From CAVUPF01 sp963777915 (lineage in GTDB: Bacteria > Actinomycetota > Thermoleophilia > Solirubrobacterales > 70-9): a DNA stretch of 44,431 nucleotides. A program made the position numbers and the translations under genes. Each line of letters opens with the position of its first letter. Within the stretch, counting starts at the first letter, position 1. The notes beneath the pieces are model-generated. The model had not been told where the DNA came from. It made no database searches and was given only the letters and a program-made list of their open reading frames with translations. The DNA lies in NCBI GenBank assembly GCA_963777915.1, contig CAVZSH010000004.1, positions 1-44,431 on the forward strand, read 5' to 3'. Positions 7,661-16,653 of this stretch are shown here, piece by piece.

Positions 7661-8278
7661 TTGGCTAGTAGTCTGCCGCCCATCGGCGACCGAGCTCCTC
7701 TGATTCAGGTGATCCTTGGCAGCACTCGCGAGGGGCGCTTCGGCGAGAAGGCCGCAGCGTGGGCCATAGACCGCCTCGGCGCTCGAGATGACCTTGTCGC
7801 CGAGCTTGTCGATCTGCGCGACTATCCGATGTCGTTCTATGAGCAGGAACGCCCGCCCGCCCACGGGGACCGCGACTATCCGCCCGAGGTTTCCAGATGG
7901 GCCAATAAGGTGGATCAGGCCGACGGCTATCTCGTCATAACCCCCGAGTACAACCACGGCTACCCGGCGGTGCTGAAGAACGCGTTCGATGTCGTCTTCC
8001 CTGAGTTCAACCGGAAGCCGATCGCCTTCGTTGGCTATGGCAATTCAGGCGGCGCCCGGTCGATCGAGCAGCTCCGCCTCGTCTCTATTGAGCTTGAAAT
8101 GGCGCCGTTGCGCCATGCTGTTCACATCCTGCCGGCTGTAATGGTTCCCGCTAGGCAGGCCGAGGAGCCATTCGACGTCGAGCTGTTCGCCTCGCTTGAC
8201 GATCGACTCCGGATGGCCACAACTGATCTGGCCTGGTGGGCCAACGCGCTTGCGCTGGCGCGTGCAGCTCGGACCTAG
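7661..8278 (+). CDS. NADPH-dependent FMN reductase family protein
   Basis: 205 residues from TTG 7661. Flavodoxin-like fold: the FMN-phosphate loop is GSTREGRFGEKAA near the N-terminus, and the conserved TPEYNHGYPAVLKNAFD block, which contacts flavin, follows at about residue 92. The family reduces FMN, azo compounds or quinones with NAD(P)H. No ATG lies near the expected N-terminus and a GTG just before ILGSTREG is too late for the first strand; the TTG is the most plausible visible start, but the native 5' end may have been altered because it lies beside the tRNA-Ser fragment. Confidence 0.88.
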   Translation: MASSLPPIGDRAPLIQVILGSTREGRFGEKAAAWAIDRLGARDDLVAELVDLRDYPMSFYEQERPPAHGDRDYPPEVSRWANKVDQADGYLVITPEYNHGYPAVLKNAFDVVFPEFNRKPIAFVGYGNSGGARSIEQLRLVSIELEMAPLRHAVHILPAVMVPARQAEEPFDVELFASLDDRLRMATTDLAWWANALALARAART

Positions 8279-8302
8279 CCCGAGCTGCACGGTGCTGATC
8301 GC

Positions 8303-8443
8303 TTGAACGTCTGGGTCGCAACCCGCCCCCAGCCCCTGCTCTATCCGCCCGGCCAGGATGAGGGTTTAATCGCTCGGATCACGGCTCGGCGCCGCGAGTT
8401 CTGGGCGGCTATTCAGGAGATGCTTGTCCCGGCTTTTGCGTAG
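8303..8443 (+). other. Possible 46-codon ORF or gene remnant
   Basis: TTG-initiated frame directly after the FMN reductase and in the same frame, with protein-like composition (ITARRREFWAAIQEML near the end). I do not recognise it. It could be a read-through relic of a longer C-terminus or chance. Confidence 0.2.
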
Positions 8444-8477
8444 CGGGTGATCCTCTATCATCACCCAAAGAGCGGCG

Positions 8478-8735
8478 CTACGTGCCCCAGCCGCCGCGAC
8501 TCCCAGGTCCACCCCGGCCACCGCGCGATCGCATCAAGATTCGCAGCGCCATCACTACAACGATCAGGATCACCCCGGCGGCGCCCCCGCCGCGGCCGAG
8601 CCCTGGCAGCAGCAATGCAACCGGCGCGAAGAGACCTGTTGGCGCGAACGGCTCGATCGGGAAGGGTATTGCGGTTGAGATCAGCGCCAGTCCCTCGTCT
8701 GGTTAATCCTCAGGGTACTTATCGTCCGTCAGCAC
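8478..8735 (-). pseudogene. Small membrane protein interrupted by an in-frame TAA
   Basis: From GTG 8735 the frame reads LTDDKYPED, then TAA at 8703-8705, then continues with a protein-like sequence: a Pro-rich stretch, a hydrophobic segment (GLFAPVALLLPGL) and a second one (GVILIVVVMALRIL) followed by a basic, Gly-rich tail (RSRGGRGGPGSRGGWGT). After the stop there is no start codon before the membrane segments. It is either a nonsense-mutated membrane protein or a sequencing error. The rest of 8444-8775 shows nothing I can support. Confidence 0.35.
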
Positions 8736-8775
8736 TCTGACCGAATTCGAGCCCGACCGGACAGCTGCTGCACGC

Positions 8776-9687
8776 TCATGGACCGCCTGCGGTGACTTCA
8801 GCCGGTCCGGGTAGGCGCCACAGCGCATCACCGGCAATCGGCTCGCAGAGGACTCCGCCGTCGCCAATCAGCGCCGTCAGCTGCTTCTCGGCGGCGAGCA
8901 GATCGGCGTCGACCAGGTCCGATGGACGAAGGATTGCCGCCACCTCGGCGGTTGCCAGTCCGCCGGGAAAGGCGCTGAGGGCGTCGGCGGCGTCGGCGGG
9001 CGGAGGACGGCGCTTGAGTGAGGCGTCTAGGTTTGCCAGCGCCGTGTCGTATGACTCAAACGGCTGGAAGCCGCCGACCTCGACCCGCTGGCCCCCGCTG
9101 TGCTCGAAGATCACCGATGGCGCCGTGTAGCGAACCGGCCCGTCACTGGTCGAGGAGCGTCTCTGCGAGTGCGTCGGCGAGCCCTCGGCCGAGCGGGCGA
9201 GAGCCCGATCGGACTCATATGCGGCGACCACATCAGGGTCGTCGATCCGCCCGACCGCTTGGTCTGCATCGAGCCCCGGCACCCGAGCGAGCGCGCCGCG
9301 CAAGTCATCATCTCGGTCGAGCAGCCCGCCGCTTGTGAACTGCATGAGCTGTAGCTCCCGCAGCGCCGCCTCACCTAGCGAGGGGTCGATCCCCCGCGCG
9401 GCCACAATCGCACGACAAGCGCGAGACGTCGCCGCCATCCGCGGCTTGGCCCCTACCCCGAACGGCATCCCAAATCGCCTCGGGAAGTCGCGCACCCCCG
9501 CCGCCATCCGCGCTGGTGTGAGCCCCCTGGCCGTGTAGCGCTCCGTGTTCTCGCTCAGGCCGATGAGCACTAGCCGCCACTCGATCTGAGCCCCGAAGCG
9601 CCAGGCGAGGCGGGCGTGGGCTGGTCGAGCCGAGTAGGCCCAGGGGCAGCCGGGATCCGTGAAGTGCCAGGCGATTATCGGTTGCAC
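8776..9687 (-). CDS. DsbA-family thioredoxin-fold protein (FrnE/HCCA-isomerase type)
   Basis: 303 residues from ATG 9687. The active-site strand reads FTDPGCPWAYSARPAH, the CPWAY form with only one cysteine that is common in cytosolic DsbA-like and 2-hydroxychromene-2-carboxylate isomerase-like proteins; a redox CxxC is absent. There is no signal peptide, so action in the cytoplasm is expected. The helical insertion follows, and the cis-Pro region is VRYTAPSVIFEH. The C-terminal 80 residues (ALSAFPGGLATAEVAAIL) form a small helical domain beyond the thioredoxin fold. Substrate unknown. It is monocistronic and the neighbouring genes run the other way. Confidence 0.8.
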   Translation of the reverse strand: MQPIIAWHFTDPGCPWAYSARPAHARLAWRFGAQIEWRLVLIGLSENTERYTARGLTPARMAAGVRDFPRRFGMPFGVGAKPRMAATSRACRAIVAARGIDPSLGEAALRELQLMQFTSGGLLDRDDDLRGALARVPGLDADQAVGRIDDPDVVAAYESDRALARSAEGSPTHSQRRSSTSDGPVRYTAPSVIFEHSGGQRVEVGGFQPFESYDTALANLDASLKRRPPPADAADALSAFPGGLATAEVAAILRPSDLVDADLLAAEKQLTALIGDGGVLCEPIAGDALWRLPGPAEVTAGGP

Positions 9688-9961
9688 GGATGTAAACGCT
9701 AGTGAAGCGCTTCAACCGGCCTCGTGAGCTTTAGCCGGCTCCGACCTACGCTTAGCACCTCGCTCCGGATACGCCCTGAGATGCCCGAGGGCCTCTTCGC
9801 ATCTACGTTGAATTGTCAGCGCTCGTCTCGCAGCGGTTCATCCTCGTCCCCCGGATCTGGCAGTTGCGGTATGAAGCTGCAGAACAAGTCAATGCCATGA
9901 CCGATGAGTTTCGCCGCGCCCCGCGGTCCTAGTGGAGACCTCTACGAGCAGGAGGATGGAA

Positions 9962-10363
9962 ATGACCGAGACAGCAGCGAAGACCAACATCACCCGGGTG
10001 ACGACGGTGATCGTCCCCGTCAGCGACCAGGACCGGGCGATCGAGTTCTACCTCGACAAGCTCGGATTCGAGAAGCGCACCGATGTCCCTTTCGGGAAAA
10101 ATGAGGGCGAGCGCTGGGTAGAAGTGGCGCCACCCGGCGCGACGACGACGATCGCCATCGTTCCTCCGCGCGAAGGGGAACCGACTGGGATCGAGACCCG
10201 CATCGCCTTGGCCAGCGATGACATCGACGCCGACCATGCGATCCTGCGCGAACGGGGGGTCGATGTCGACGCGGAGGTGATGCGGATGGGGGGCCCGGTG
10301 CCGCCGATGTTCTTCCTCCGCGACCCGGACGGCAACCGACTCTTCCTCGTTGAGCCGAGCTGA
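9962..10363 (+). CDS. VOC-superfamily (glyoxalase/bleomycin-resistance fold) protein
   Basis: About 133 residues. ATG 9962 is chosen because AGGAGG lies about 7 bases before it; ATG 9956 is too close. Two beta-alpha-beta-beta-beta units are visible: a first strand TRVTTVIVPVSDQDRAIEFY with LGFEKRTDVP, and a last unit PPMFFLRDPDGNRLFLVEP, the typical family ending. The first-strand metal-ligand position is not His, so classical glyoxalase I activity is unlikely. Stand-alone gene; substrate unknown. Confidence 0.85.
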   Translation: MTETAAKTNITRVTTVIVPVSDQDRAIEFYLDKLGFEKRTDVPFGKNEGERWVEVAPPGATTTIAIVPPREGEPTGIETRIALASDDIDADHAILRERGVDVDAEVMRMGGPVPPMFFLRDPDGNRLFLVEPS

Positions 10364-10548
10364 TCACCGTCGCAGGAGGGTCGCCGTGACCACATCGGCC
10401 GCGGCGGCTCTCCTGCCCCAAAGCCAAGATCGCAGAGCCATCCGGCGACGCATGATCGGCAGCTTGTGAGGGGTGAGCGTGTGAAGCGGTGAATCTCGCC
10501 AGCGCGCGAGGTCTACGCTCACGAGATCAACGAGGTGAGGAGGCTCAG

Positions 10549-10890
10549 ATGTCTGACCGCGACCGCTTGCAACTCGCCCGTGACGCCTACGAGGCTTATG
10601 AGTCCGGAGATCGCCGCGTACTCGAGGAGCTTCTGAGCGATGACTTCAGGTTCTATAGCCCTGCCGACCTGGGAATCGATCGCGCCAGGTACTTCGAGCG
10701 TTGTTGGCCGAATGCTGAGCTGATCGAGGACTTTGAGTTCGTCCGCCTCATCGATGCCGGTGATGAGGTCGTGGTCACCTACGAGAGCACGAAGACCGAC
10801 GGCAACCGATTTCGCAACACCGAGGTGCTCACGTTCGAGGGCGAGAAGATCTGTAAGTCGGAGGTCTACTTCGGCTGGAACCTCACCTGA
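10549..10890 (+). CDS. SnoaL/NTF2-like protein
   Basis: 113 residues from ATG 10549, with GAGGAGG at a good distance. Cone-shaped alpha+beta fold of the NTF2/SnoaL-like group: N-terminal helix ARDAYEAYESGDRRVLEELL, the DDFRFYSP strand, helix ARYFERCWPNA, and strands around EVVVTYEST and NTEVLTFEGEKI. Members are small enzymes (ketosteroid isomerase-like) or ligand binders. No diagnostic catalytic Asp/His pair can be assigned from sequence alone. It follows the VOC gene with a 185-base gap and its own ribosome site. Confidence 0.82.
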   Translation: MSDRDRLQLARDAYEAYESGDRRVLEELLSDDFRFYSPADLGIDRARYFERCWPNAELIEDFEFVRLIDAGDEVVVTYESTKTDGNRFRNTEVLTFEGEKICKSEVYFGWNLT

Positions 10891-11021
10891 TCGACTCCGC
10901 CCCGGGCCGTGGCTCTATATGGCGCTGGCGCCAACCACTTCGTGGTGCGGCCGGAGATGCTGCCCGATCGTTTGGCGCCGGCCACGGCAGGGGCTCACGC
11001 CGACCGCAGGTTTGCTGTGGG

Positions 11022-11588
11022 CTAGAGACCGCCGGGATGGCGGGCGACGAATCCCTTCGAAGGGATCATCTCCCGATGCCAGCGGGGTCCGGTGACACCG
11101 GGCCGGTCGTAGAGGGTGTCGTAGAGGAGCCCCGCCACCACCATGTAGACGTGGCCGTATTTTGCGTAGATGGTGATCCAGCGCCCGACCCCGGGTTCTC
11201 CCCAGCTGGTCAGCTGCCCCGAGACGAGCGGCGTTTCGAGTAGCCCACCGCCATGCAGGGCGTAGCTGACCGACCCCGAGCAGTCATATCCGCGCGAGCG
11301 CCAGCTCAGGTGACCGCCGCCCCAGACGTATGGTCGGTGGTCGATTTGGTTTGCGGCGGCGATCACCGCCTTGACCGTCGGCGGGGCATCGGGGGGAGGT
11401 ATCGCCCTGCCGTCGATGAGTTCCGCCCCGCACGTCTCGCTGGTCCGCGGCACCCCCGGCACCGCCGCCCGGCACTGCCCGGAGCCTGGGGGGAGGACGG
11501 TCGCCGCCCTCGCACTTCCTGCCGCCAGCATCCCGCCTGTGCCCATGACCGCGAGTGCGAGCCAGAACCCTCGTCGCGTGGCTATCAC
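11022..11588 (-). CDS. Secreted NlpC/P60-like peptidase
   Basis: 188 residues. N-terminal signal peptide (RRGFWLALAVMGTGGMLAAG, ending ARA). The catalytic domain shows the Cys in YDCSGSVSYALHGGG and the His in YAKYGHVYMVV, the NlpC/P60 order, plus YVWGGGH ahead of the Cys, as in cell-wall D,L-endopeptidases. No LysM or SH3 wall-binding domain is attached. It probably cleaves peptidoglycan stem peptides outside the membrane. It is the last gene of a minus-strand run after ftsH, the mpaB-like gene and the zinc-ribbon gene (36-base gap). Confidence 0.83.
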   Translation of the reverse strand: MIATRRGFWLALAVMGTGGMLAAGSARAATVLPPGSGQCRAAVPGVPRTSETCGAELIDGRAIPPPDAPPTVKAVIAAANQIDHRPYVWGGGHLSWRSRGYDCSGSVSYALHGGGLLETPLVSGQLTSWGEPGVGRWITIYAKYGHVYMVVAGLLYDTLYDRPGVTGPRWHREMIPSKGFVARHPGGL

Positions 11589-11624
11589 GGGTTCTGAGCT
11601 TAGCGGGCATCGTTCGGCCCGCAG

Positions 11625-11909
11625 TCAGTCTCCTCCGGCCCCCCTCCTCAGCCGCTGCCAGATCGACGGCGGGCGGGGCTGGGTGCGCCGCCACTCATCC
11701 TGGGTCGGGAGTCGGCCGGCCTTGCGCTCGGCGAGGACGCAGGCGGTGTGGGCGTGGCGGCGGCGCGTGATGTCGCCCTCGGGGGCGATCAGCATATGCT
11801 CGCTGAGGGCTGGCAGGTGCTCGCCGCAGAACGGGCAGCGGTATGTGGAGGGCTTGAGGTTCTGCGCCCGGCGCACCGACCACCAGCCGACCGGCGGACC
11901 CTTGCTCAC
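11625..11909 (-). CDS. Small zinc-ribbon protein, unknown function
   Basis: 94 residues from GTG 11909. One CPFCGEHLPALSEHML motif followed by RRHAHTACVLAERKAGR gives a CxxC...HxxxC-type metal site. The C-terminus is basic (RRTQPRPPSIWQRLRRG) and may bind nucleic acid or membrane. I recall similar short proteins in Solirubrobacter-type genomes annotated only as hypothetical. It lies between the mpaB-like and NlpC-like genes in the same direction with gaps of under 40 bases, so it is probably co-transcribed. Confidence 0.7.
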   Translation of the reverse strand: MSKGPPVGWWSVRRAQNLKPSTYRCPFCGEHLPALSEHMLIAPEGDITRRRHAHTACVLAERKAGRLPTQDEWRRTQPRPPSIWQRLRRGAGGD

Positions 11910-11947
11910 CTGGCGCCGATCCGGGAGCGGGAGCTGCGCACGAGCCT

Positions 11948-12838
11948 TCAGGAGGCGCCGGGCTGGAGCTCGGGCGTTTGGGTACCGCCTCGCCGCCGCT
12001 CGCTGCGACTGACCGCATCGAAGAAGACGTCGTTGCGGCCGCGGCGCATCTGGCGGGGGAAGAGGTGGTGGGCGCGGCGGTGGGCGGCGGCGAAGGAGCG
12101 GAAGCTCGCCTCATGGGCGGCGCTCCAGCGGATGCCGAAGATCTCGCGCACCCGCGGCGGCAGGGTCCCCTTGATGATGTGGTTCTGGGCGATCAGGTTT
12201 CCCCGCGCCGCCGCCGGCACCGGCTGGCGGAAGGCAAACAACGGTGCTGCCTGCAGCGCGTGCTCGGTCGCCTGCAGCGCGGGCGAGGCCAGCTTTCCCT
12301 CCCACCAGGTCTGGAACTCGCGATGGCTGGCTGGCGCCTCGCTGCGCGGCAGGCCGAACAGCTCGCCAAAGCGCAGGTAGTCCTGCCAGAGGGCCTCGCG
12401 TTCCTCTTCGCTCAGCGCCCGCACCAAAGTCTCATACATCTCCCGCCCCGAGTCGGCGATCACCGCCAGCGTCCAGAGCATCAGCTCCGGGTCAAGGGCG
12501 GAGTAGGAGGTCCCTGCGGGGTGGGGGCCGGCCGCCTCGGGCAGGCGGCCCTTGACCTTCTCGTGCAGGCGGCGCACCGCGCTCAGCGCCTGCTCGGCCT
12601 CCTCGCGGGTGCCCAGCAGGATCGTCTCCTGGACCTTCGCGGTGCGGGCGAGGCGCTCGAAGGGACGCTCGCCCGAGCGTGTGCTAAGCATCGTCGCGGT
12701 GTAGGTGAGCGGTTCAAGCGCCCCGATCAGGAGCGCCCGCTGGCCGTAGAGCAGCCCGACCGATCGCTCGCCGTGAACGCGGCGCGCCATCGAGCGGCCG
12801 GGAGGGAAGTAGTGGGAGTCCTCGCCAAGGTCGGTCAC
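11948..12838 (-). CDS. MpaB/DUF2236-family oxygenase-like protein
   Basis: About 296 residues from GTG 12838, 15 bases past the ftsH stop; longer in-frame starts lie inside ftsH and give an Arg/Pro-rich leader typical of an out-of-frame shadow. The N-terminal block RRVHGERSVGLLYGQRALLIG, the LEPLTYTATMLSTRSGERPFERL region and the heme-side helices WTLAVIADSGREMYE match the family of mycophenolic-acid oxygenase MpaB and rubber-cleaving Lcp (DUF2236), heme-b proteins. The basic C-terminal tail after RRAHHLFPRQMRRG is extra. Substrate unknown. Confidence 0.8.
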   Translation of the reverse strand: MTDLGEDSHYFPPGRSMARRVHGERSVGLLYGQRALLIGALEPLTYTATMLSTRSGERPFERLARTAKVQETILLGTREEAEQALSAVRRLHEKVKGRLPEAAGPHPAGTSYSALDPELMLWTLAVIADSGREMYETLVRALSEEEREALWQDYLRFGELFGLPRSEAPASHREFQTWWEGKLASPALQATEHALQAAPLFAFRQPVPAAARGNLIAQNHIIKGTLPPRVREIFGIRWSAAHEASFRSFAAAHRRAHHLFPRQMRRGRNDVFFDAVSRSERRRGGTQTPELQPGAS

Positions 12839-12852
12839 GGCCGACGCCGATG

Positions 12853-14406
12853 CTACTCGGAGGTAAGGGCGACCAGGGCCTGGCCGAGGGTGCGCGTGGG
12901 GGCGAGGCGATGCAGGTCGTGGGCGGCGAAGATTTCGTCGAGGTCCTCGCGGGTCAGCGTCTCGCGCTCCAGCGCGTTGGCCGCGAGGTCGTCGAGGCAC
13001 TCGCGGTTGGCGGCAAGCAGGGCGCGGGCCCGCCGATGGGCTTCGCGCGCCAGCGTCATCGCAGCAAGGTCGACTTCGCGTCGGGTCTCGTCGGAGAGCG
13101 AGTACTCGCCGGTTGGCAGGGCGATCGGCGCCGGGCCGTCGGCGTCCTGCGCCACCCCCATCCCGAACTCGGCGGCCATCTGCTTGCAGACCGCGTGCAC
13201 CCGCGCCAGGTCGTCGGCCGCCCCCGAGTAGGACTCGCCGAAGACCTGCTCCTCGGCGGCGCGCCCGCCCAGAAGGGTGACGATCTCATCGAGCAGCTCC
13301 TCGCGCGACTTCAGGTAGCTGTCCTCCTGCGGGGAGTGCCCGACGAAGCCGAGCGCCGGCCCGCGCGGCACGATGCTGAGGATCTCCGGTGGGTCCAATC
13401 CCAGCAGCCGCCGGCAGAGCGCGTGCCCGGCCTCGTGGTAGGCGACGATCCGCCGCTCCTTGGCTCCCAGCCGCCGCGCCTGCTGGGAGCCGACCGCCTG
13501 GCGCAGCAGCGCCTCGTCGAGGTCATCGCGGGAGATCGCCTCGCGCTCGGCCCGCCCGGCGATGATCGCCGCCTCGTTGAGCGCGTTGGCGAGTTGGGCG
13601 CCGGTCATCCCGGTCGTCTTTCGCGCCACGTCGGTGAGGTCGAGGTCTGAGCCGAGCGGCTTGCCCTTGGCATGGGCGCGCAGGATCGCCTCGCGCCCGT
13701 CGCGGCCGGGGGGCGCGACCAGCACCTGGCGGTCGAAGCGCCCCGGGCGCAGCAGCGCGTGGTCGAGCTTGTCGACGTGGTTGGAGGCGGCGATCACGAT
13801 CACCGTCCCGGGGTCGCGCTCGAAGCCGTCCAGCTCGACCAGGAGCTGGTTGAGTGCCTGCTCGCGCTCGCTCGTGCCGCCGTCGCCCCCGCCTCCGCGG
13901 GTGCCGCCTACCGCGTCCAGCTCGTCGATGAAGATCACCGCCCGCCCCGACTTGCGTGCCTCCTTGAAGAGGCGGCGGATGCGGGCGGCACCGCGGCCGA
14001 CGAACATCTCGACGAAGCTTGAGCCCGAGGCGGAGAAGAAGTCGACGCCGGCCTGCGCGGCCACCGCCCGCGCCAGCATCGTCTTGCCGGTCCCCGGCGG
14101 GCCGAAGAGCAGCACCCCGCGTGGCGGCCGCGCGCCGAGCGCGGCGAAGCGGTCGGGGTCGCGCAGCCACTCGGCGACGTCCAGCAGCTCGTCCTTGGCG
14201 GCGTCGACCCCCTGCACCTCCTCCCACAGCACCGGCTCGGTCTTGCTCGCCTTCACCGTCTCGGGCTTGGTCGTCCCCATCGTGCTGCGCATCAGCCGCA
14301 GGAAGACGATCAGCAGCCCGGCCATGAAGACGACCCCGAAGACCGGGTACCAGTTGAAGAAGAAGCTTTGTATTTCGGACGCCTGGAGCGCCTCGATCAG
14401 GTGCAT
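12853..14406 (-). CDS. ftsH: FtsH-type AAA+ zinc metalloprotease (short form)
   Basis: 517 residues, a membrane-anchored ATP-dependent protease that degrades misfolded or regulatory proteins. One N-terminal membrane segment (residues about 20-38) replaces the usual two with a periplasmic domain, so this is a short paralogue and a canonical FtsH probably exists elsewhere. AAA module: Walker A GPPGTGKT (102-109), Walker B VIFIDELDAVG, arginine-finger region RPGRFDR. Peptidase: HEAGH (324-328) and the third zinc ligand Asp in SYSGAADDLARVH. All catalytic residues are present. It heads a minus-strand run with the mpaB-like, zinc-ribbon and NlpC-like genes. Confidence 0.93.
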   Translation of the reverse strand: MHLIEALQASEIQSFFFNWYPVFGVVFMAGLLIVFLRLMRSTMGTTKPETVKASKTEPVLWEEVQGVDAAKDELLDVAEWLRDPDRFAALGARPPRGVLLFGPPGTGKTMLARAVAAQAGVDFFSASGSSFVEMFVGRGAARIRRLFKEARKSGRAVIFIDELDAVGGTRGGGGDGGTSEREQALNQLLVELDGFERDPGTVIVIAASNHVDKLDHALLRPGRFDRQVLVAPPGRDGREAILRAHAKGKPLGSDLDLTDVARKTTGMTGAQLANALNEAAIIAGRAEREAISRDDLDEALLRQAVGSQQARRLGAKERRIVAYHEAGHALCRRLLGLDPPEILSIVPRGPALGFVGHSPQEDSYLKSREELLDEIVTLLGGRAAEEQVFGESYSGAADDLARVHAVCKQMAAEFGMGVAQDADGPAPIALPTGEYSLSDETRREVDLAAMTLAREAHRRARALLAANRECLDDLAANALERETLTREDLDEIFAAHDLHRLAPTRTLGQALVALTSE

Positions 14407-14532
14407 GTGCCCTAGCCTTTTACCTAGTCAAAAGTGAGGAGCCATTGTGCGGGCAAAGCCACCCAGCTCCAATCGCATATCTGTCCAGGGGGCGGCTTTG
14501 GGCTAAAGGCAGCACCGGGGGCTCCCACCGCT

Positions 14533-15285
14533 CTACGGTGTCCGCTGCACCTGAGAGCCGCCGACGATCGCCTCTTCGCCGCTGTCGGCGAAGACGATCC
14601 AGGCCTTGTGCCCGCCGTCGTAGTCCGGGGCCCAGAGCTTCAGCGTCGCCTCGCGTCCCCAGACCGTGCAGCGCTCCTCGCCGGGCTCCTCCAGCCCGCG
14701 CCAGACCCGCACGAACGGGTTGCCCTCCCACTCCGCGCCGATCGTGGTCGGCTCGCGATGGCCGGGATGCACGCGGGTCTCGGGCGGCAGCGTCATCAGC
14801 CTGTCCATCACGCTGGAGCGCAGGTCGGCGAAGCCGCTTGCCCCCGGCGCCATCGTCCCGCCGACCGTTCCCTTGAAGAGGACGTTGGCGGTGAAGGCGT
14901 CGGTGCCGTCGATCAGGTAGGCGAGGTGGCCAGAGGCGTGGCCTGGGGTGAGGATCGCCTCGACCTCCAGCCCGCCGGCGCTCAGCCTCTCGCGGTCGGC
15001 GATCCTCACCGCAACCTCCTCGTCGAGCTCCGCCGCCGCGGCCGCATGCGCCACCAGCGGCGGGTTGCCGAGCCGCTCACGCGCCTCCGCCAGCCCGGCG
15101 ACATGGTCGGGGTGGGCATGGGTGAGCAGGACGTAGGTGACCTCGATCCCGTCGCGCTCGGCCCGCTCCAGCAGCGGCCCCAGCTCGTCGTTGCCGTCGA
15201 TCAGGACGCCCGTGGCGCTCTCGGGGTCGGCGACGAGGTAGGCATTCGACAGCCACTGCGGGTTCTCGGTCCTCTCGACGATCAC
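14533..15285 (-). CDS. MBL-fold (glyoxalase II-like) hydrolase
   Basis: 250 residues from ATG 15285. Metal site: LLTHAHPDHVAGL (HxHxDH), GHASGHLAYL (third His), the TANVLFKGTVGG strand where the bridging Asp is usually found (here Asn) and VHPGHREPTTIG (last His). The Asp-to-Asn change could alter metal occupancy. Cytoplasmic. The C-terminal 60 residues (a WRGLEEPGEERCTVWGR stretch, then VFADSGEEAIVGGSQVQ) exceed the basic fold and may be a small extra domain. Single gene between ftsH and the deacetylase gene, same strand. Confidence 0.85.
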   Translation of the reverse strand: MIVERTENPQWLSNAYLVADPESATGVLIDGNDELGPLLERAERDGIEVTYVLLTHAHPDHVAGLAEARERLGNPPLVAHAAAAAELDEEVAVRIADRERLSAGGLEVEAILTPGHASGHLAYLIDGTDAFTANVLFKGTVGGTMAPGASGFADLRSSVMDRLMTLPPETRVHPGHREPTTIGAEWEGNPFVRVWRGLEEPGEERCTVWGREATLKLWAPDYDGGHKAWIVFADSGEEAIVGGSQVQRTP

Positions 15286-15337
15286 CTCAGCCGGAGTATC
15301 GCGGGTTTGGCGACGGGCGCCGCCGCCGGCTCGCCGC

Positions 15338-16573
15338 TCAGCCGTAGGGCCGGTAGATCATCCGCTGGCCCAACAGTTGGGTTACCGTCTCGAAGCGGTA
15401 GCCGCGCGAGCGCAGCGTGTCGATGATCTGCGGCAGCGCCGCCAGCGTCTCGCTGCGGTTGCCGCCGCCGTCGTGCATGATGACGATCGAGCCGGGGTGG
15501 GTCGTGTTGATGACGGTGTTATAGATCGCGCCGGTCCCCGGCAGCGACCAGTCGCGCGGGTCGACGTTCCAAGTGATCGTCCGCATCCCGAGGCTGCCCG
15601 CCGTGGCGATGACGCTGGAGTTGAGGGCGCCGCCGGGCGGGCGGAAGAGGCAGGGCCTAAAGTGGGTGTAGGCCTCGATCCTGGCGCTGTCGGGGGCGAG
15701 TTCGGAGTAGCCGGGGTATTCGGTGTGGTGCATTGTGTGGTTGCCGATCTCATTGCCTTCGGCAAGGATCTGGCGCATCGTCGCCTCGCGTCCCGGCATC
15801 TCCTCACCGATCTCAAAGAAGGTGCCGTGGACGTGCTTTTGGCGCAGCACCTTGAGGAAGCGCGGCGTGTATTCGCTCGGGCCGTCATCGAAGGTGAGGG
15901 CGACGGCCTTGCGCCCCGGCGAGCCGTTGGTGTCGAGCCCGGCGCTGCCACCGGTGCAGCCGACCACCCGCACCGGGCGCAGGCGGAAGGCGAAGGCGCC
16001 GGTCACCGGCAGGCTTTCCTGGCAGATCCCACCGGCGCTTGCCTGACAGCCGTCCTGGCCCTTCAGCACACGCCAGCTATAGCGGTGCGGCGCCAGCCCG
16101 GCCGCGGCCGGCAGCAGCGAGACGCTCAGCTTGGTGGCGCTCGATCGCCTCACCCGCGCCGCCACGACGCCTTCGTGGGTCGCCTTGCCGGCGGCGTCGA
16201 TCAGCTCCAGCCCGACCCGCCGCCGCGATTCACCGCCGCCGAGGCAGAGCCGCCGCTCGGCCGCGGCGCCGCCGCGGCGCAGCGCCACGCACAGGTAGCG
16301 GCCGCTTGGGTCGGCGCCGTCCGGCAGGCGGTTGAGCTGGGCGAGGGGCAGCGGCGTCGAGGTTCGCACCGAGAAGACGAGGTCCTGTCCTGACTGGGAG
16401 AGCCTGGCTCCCAGCAGGTCCGGGCCGGGCGCTGCGTGACCCGGCGAGCCACCCGCTGCGCCCGCCTGAGCGCCGCCCGCCGACGCGGCGATGGCGAGGC
16501 AGGCGATGCACAGGATCTTGCGAGATCGGGCGATGGCCGGTTCGGGGTCGACTGCTGAGCGGAGCCTGTCCAT
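15338..16573 (-). CDS. Secreted polysaccharide deacetylase (NodB domain)
   Basis: About 411 residues. ATG 16573 is preferred over 16699, because it places a basic region and hydrophobic signal segment (KILCIACLAIAASAG) close to the N-terminus. The C-terminal NodB homology domain has motif 1 ALTFDDGPSEYT, motif 2 GNHTMHHTEYPGY (HxxxH metal ligands), motif 3 RPPGGALNSS, WNVDPRDW and the closing IVIMHDGGGNRSET. It should remove N- or O-acetyl groups from a cell-wall or surface glycan outside the membrane. The N-terminal 200 residues form an uncharacterised beta-rich domain. Divergent from the secreted glycosidase-like gene 80 bases away. Confidence 0.88.
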   Translation of the reverse strand: MDRLRSAVDPEPAIARSRKILCIACLAIAASAGGAQAGAAGGSPGHAAPGPDLLGARLSQSGQDLVFSVRTSTPLPLAQLNRLPDGADPSGRYLCVALRRGGAAAERRLCLGGGESRRRVGLELIDAAGKATHEGVVAARVRRSSATKLSVSLLPAAAGLAPHRYSWRVLKGQDGCQASAGGICQESLPVTGAFAFRLRPVRVVGCTGGSAGLDTNGSPGRKAVALTFDDGPSEYTPRFLKVLRQKHVHGTFFEIGEEMPGREATMRQILAEGNEIGNHTMHHTEYPGYSELAPDSARIEAYTHFRPCLFRPPGGALNSSVIATAGSLGMRTITWNVDPRDWSLPGTGAIYNTVINTTHPGSIVIMHDGGGNRSETLAALPQIIDTLRSRGYRFETVTQLLGQRMIYRPYG

Positions 16574-16653
16574 ACTAGCCCGGGATCGGATCAGCAGATC
16601 CAGCTCCGGCGCCGCCAGGGTCGACGGGCTTCGCCCGCCGCAGCGGACCCCCA

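Noticed and set aside
2273..7685. Ten-base match CCGCCCATCG between the tRNA-Val 3' end (2273-2282) and 7676-7685, as possible att sites of the integrase region
   Set aside because: Ten GC-rich bases over several kb can match by chance, and the second copy lies inside the FMN reductase reading frame. Kept only as a lead.
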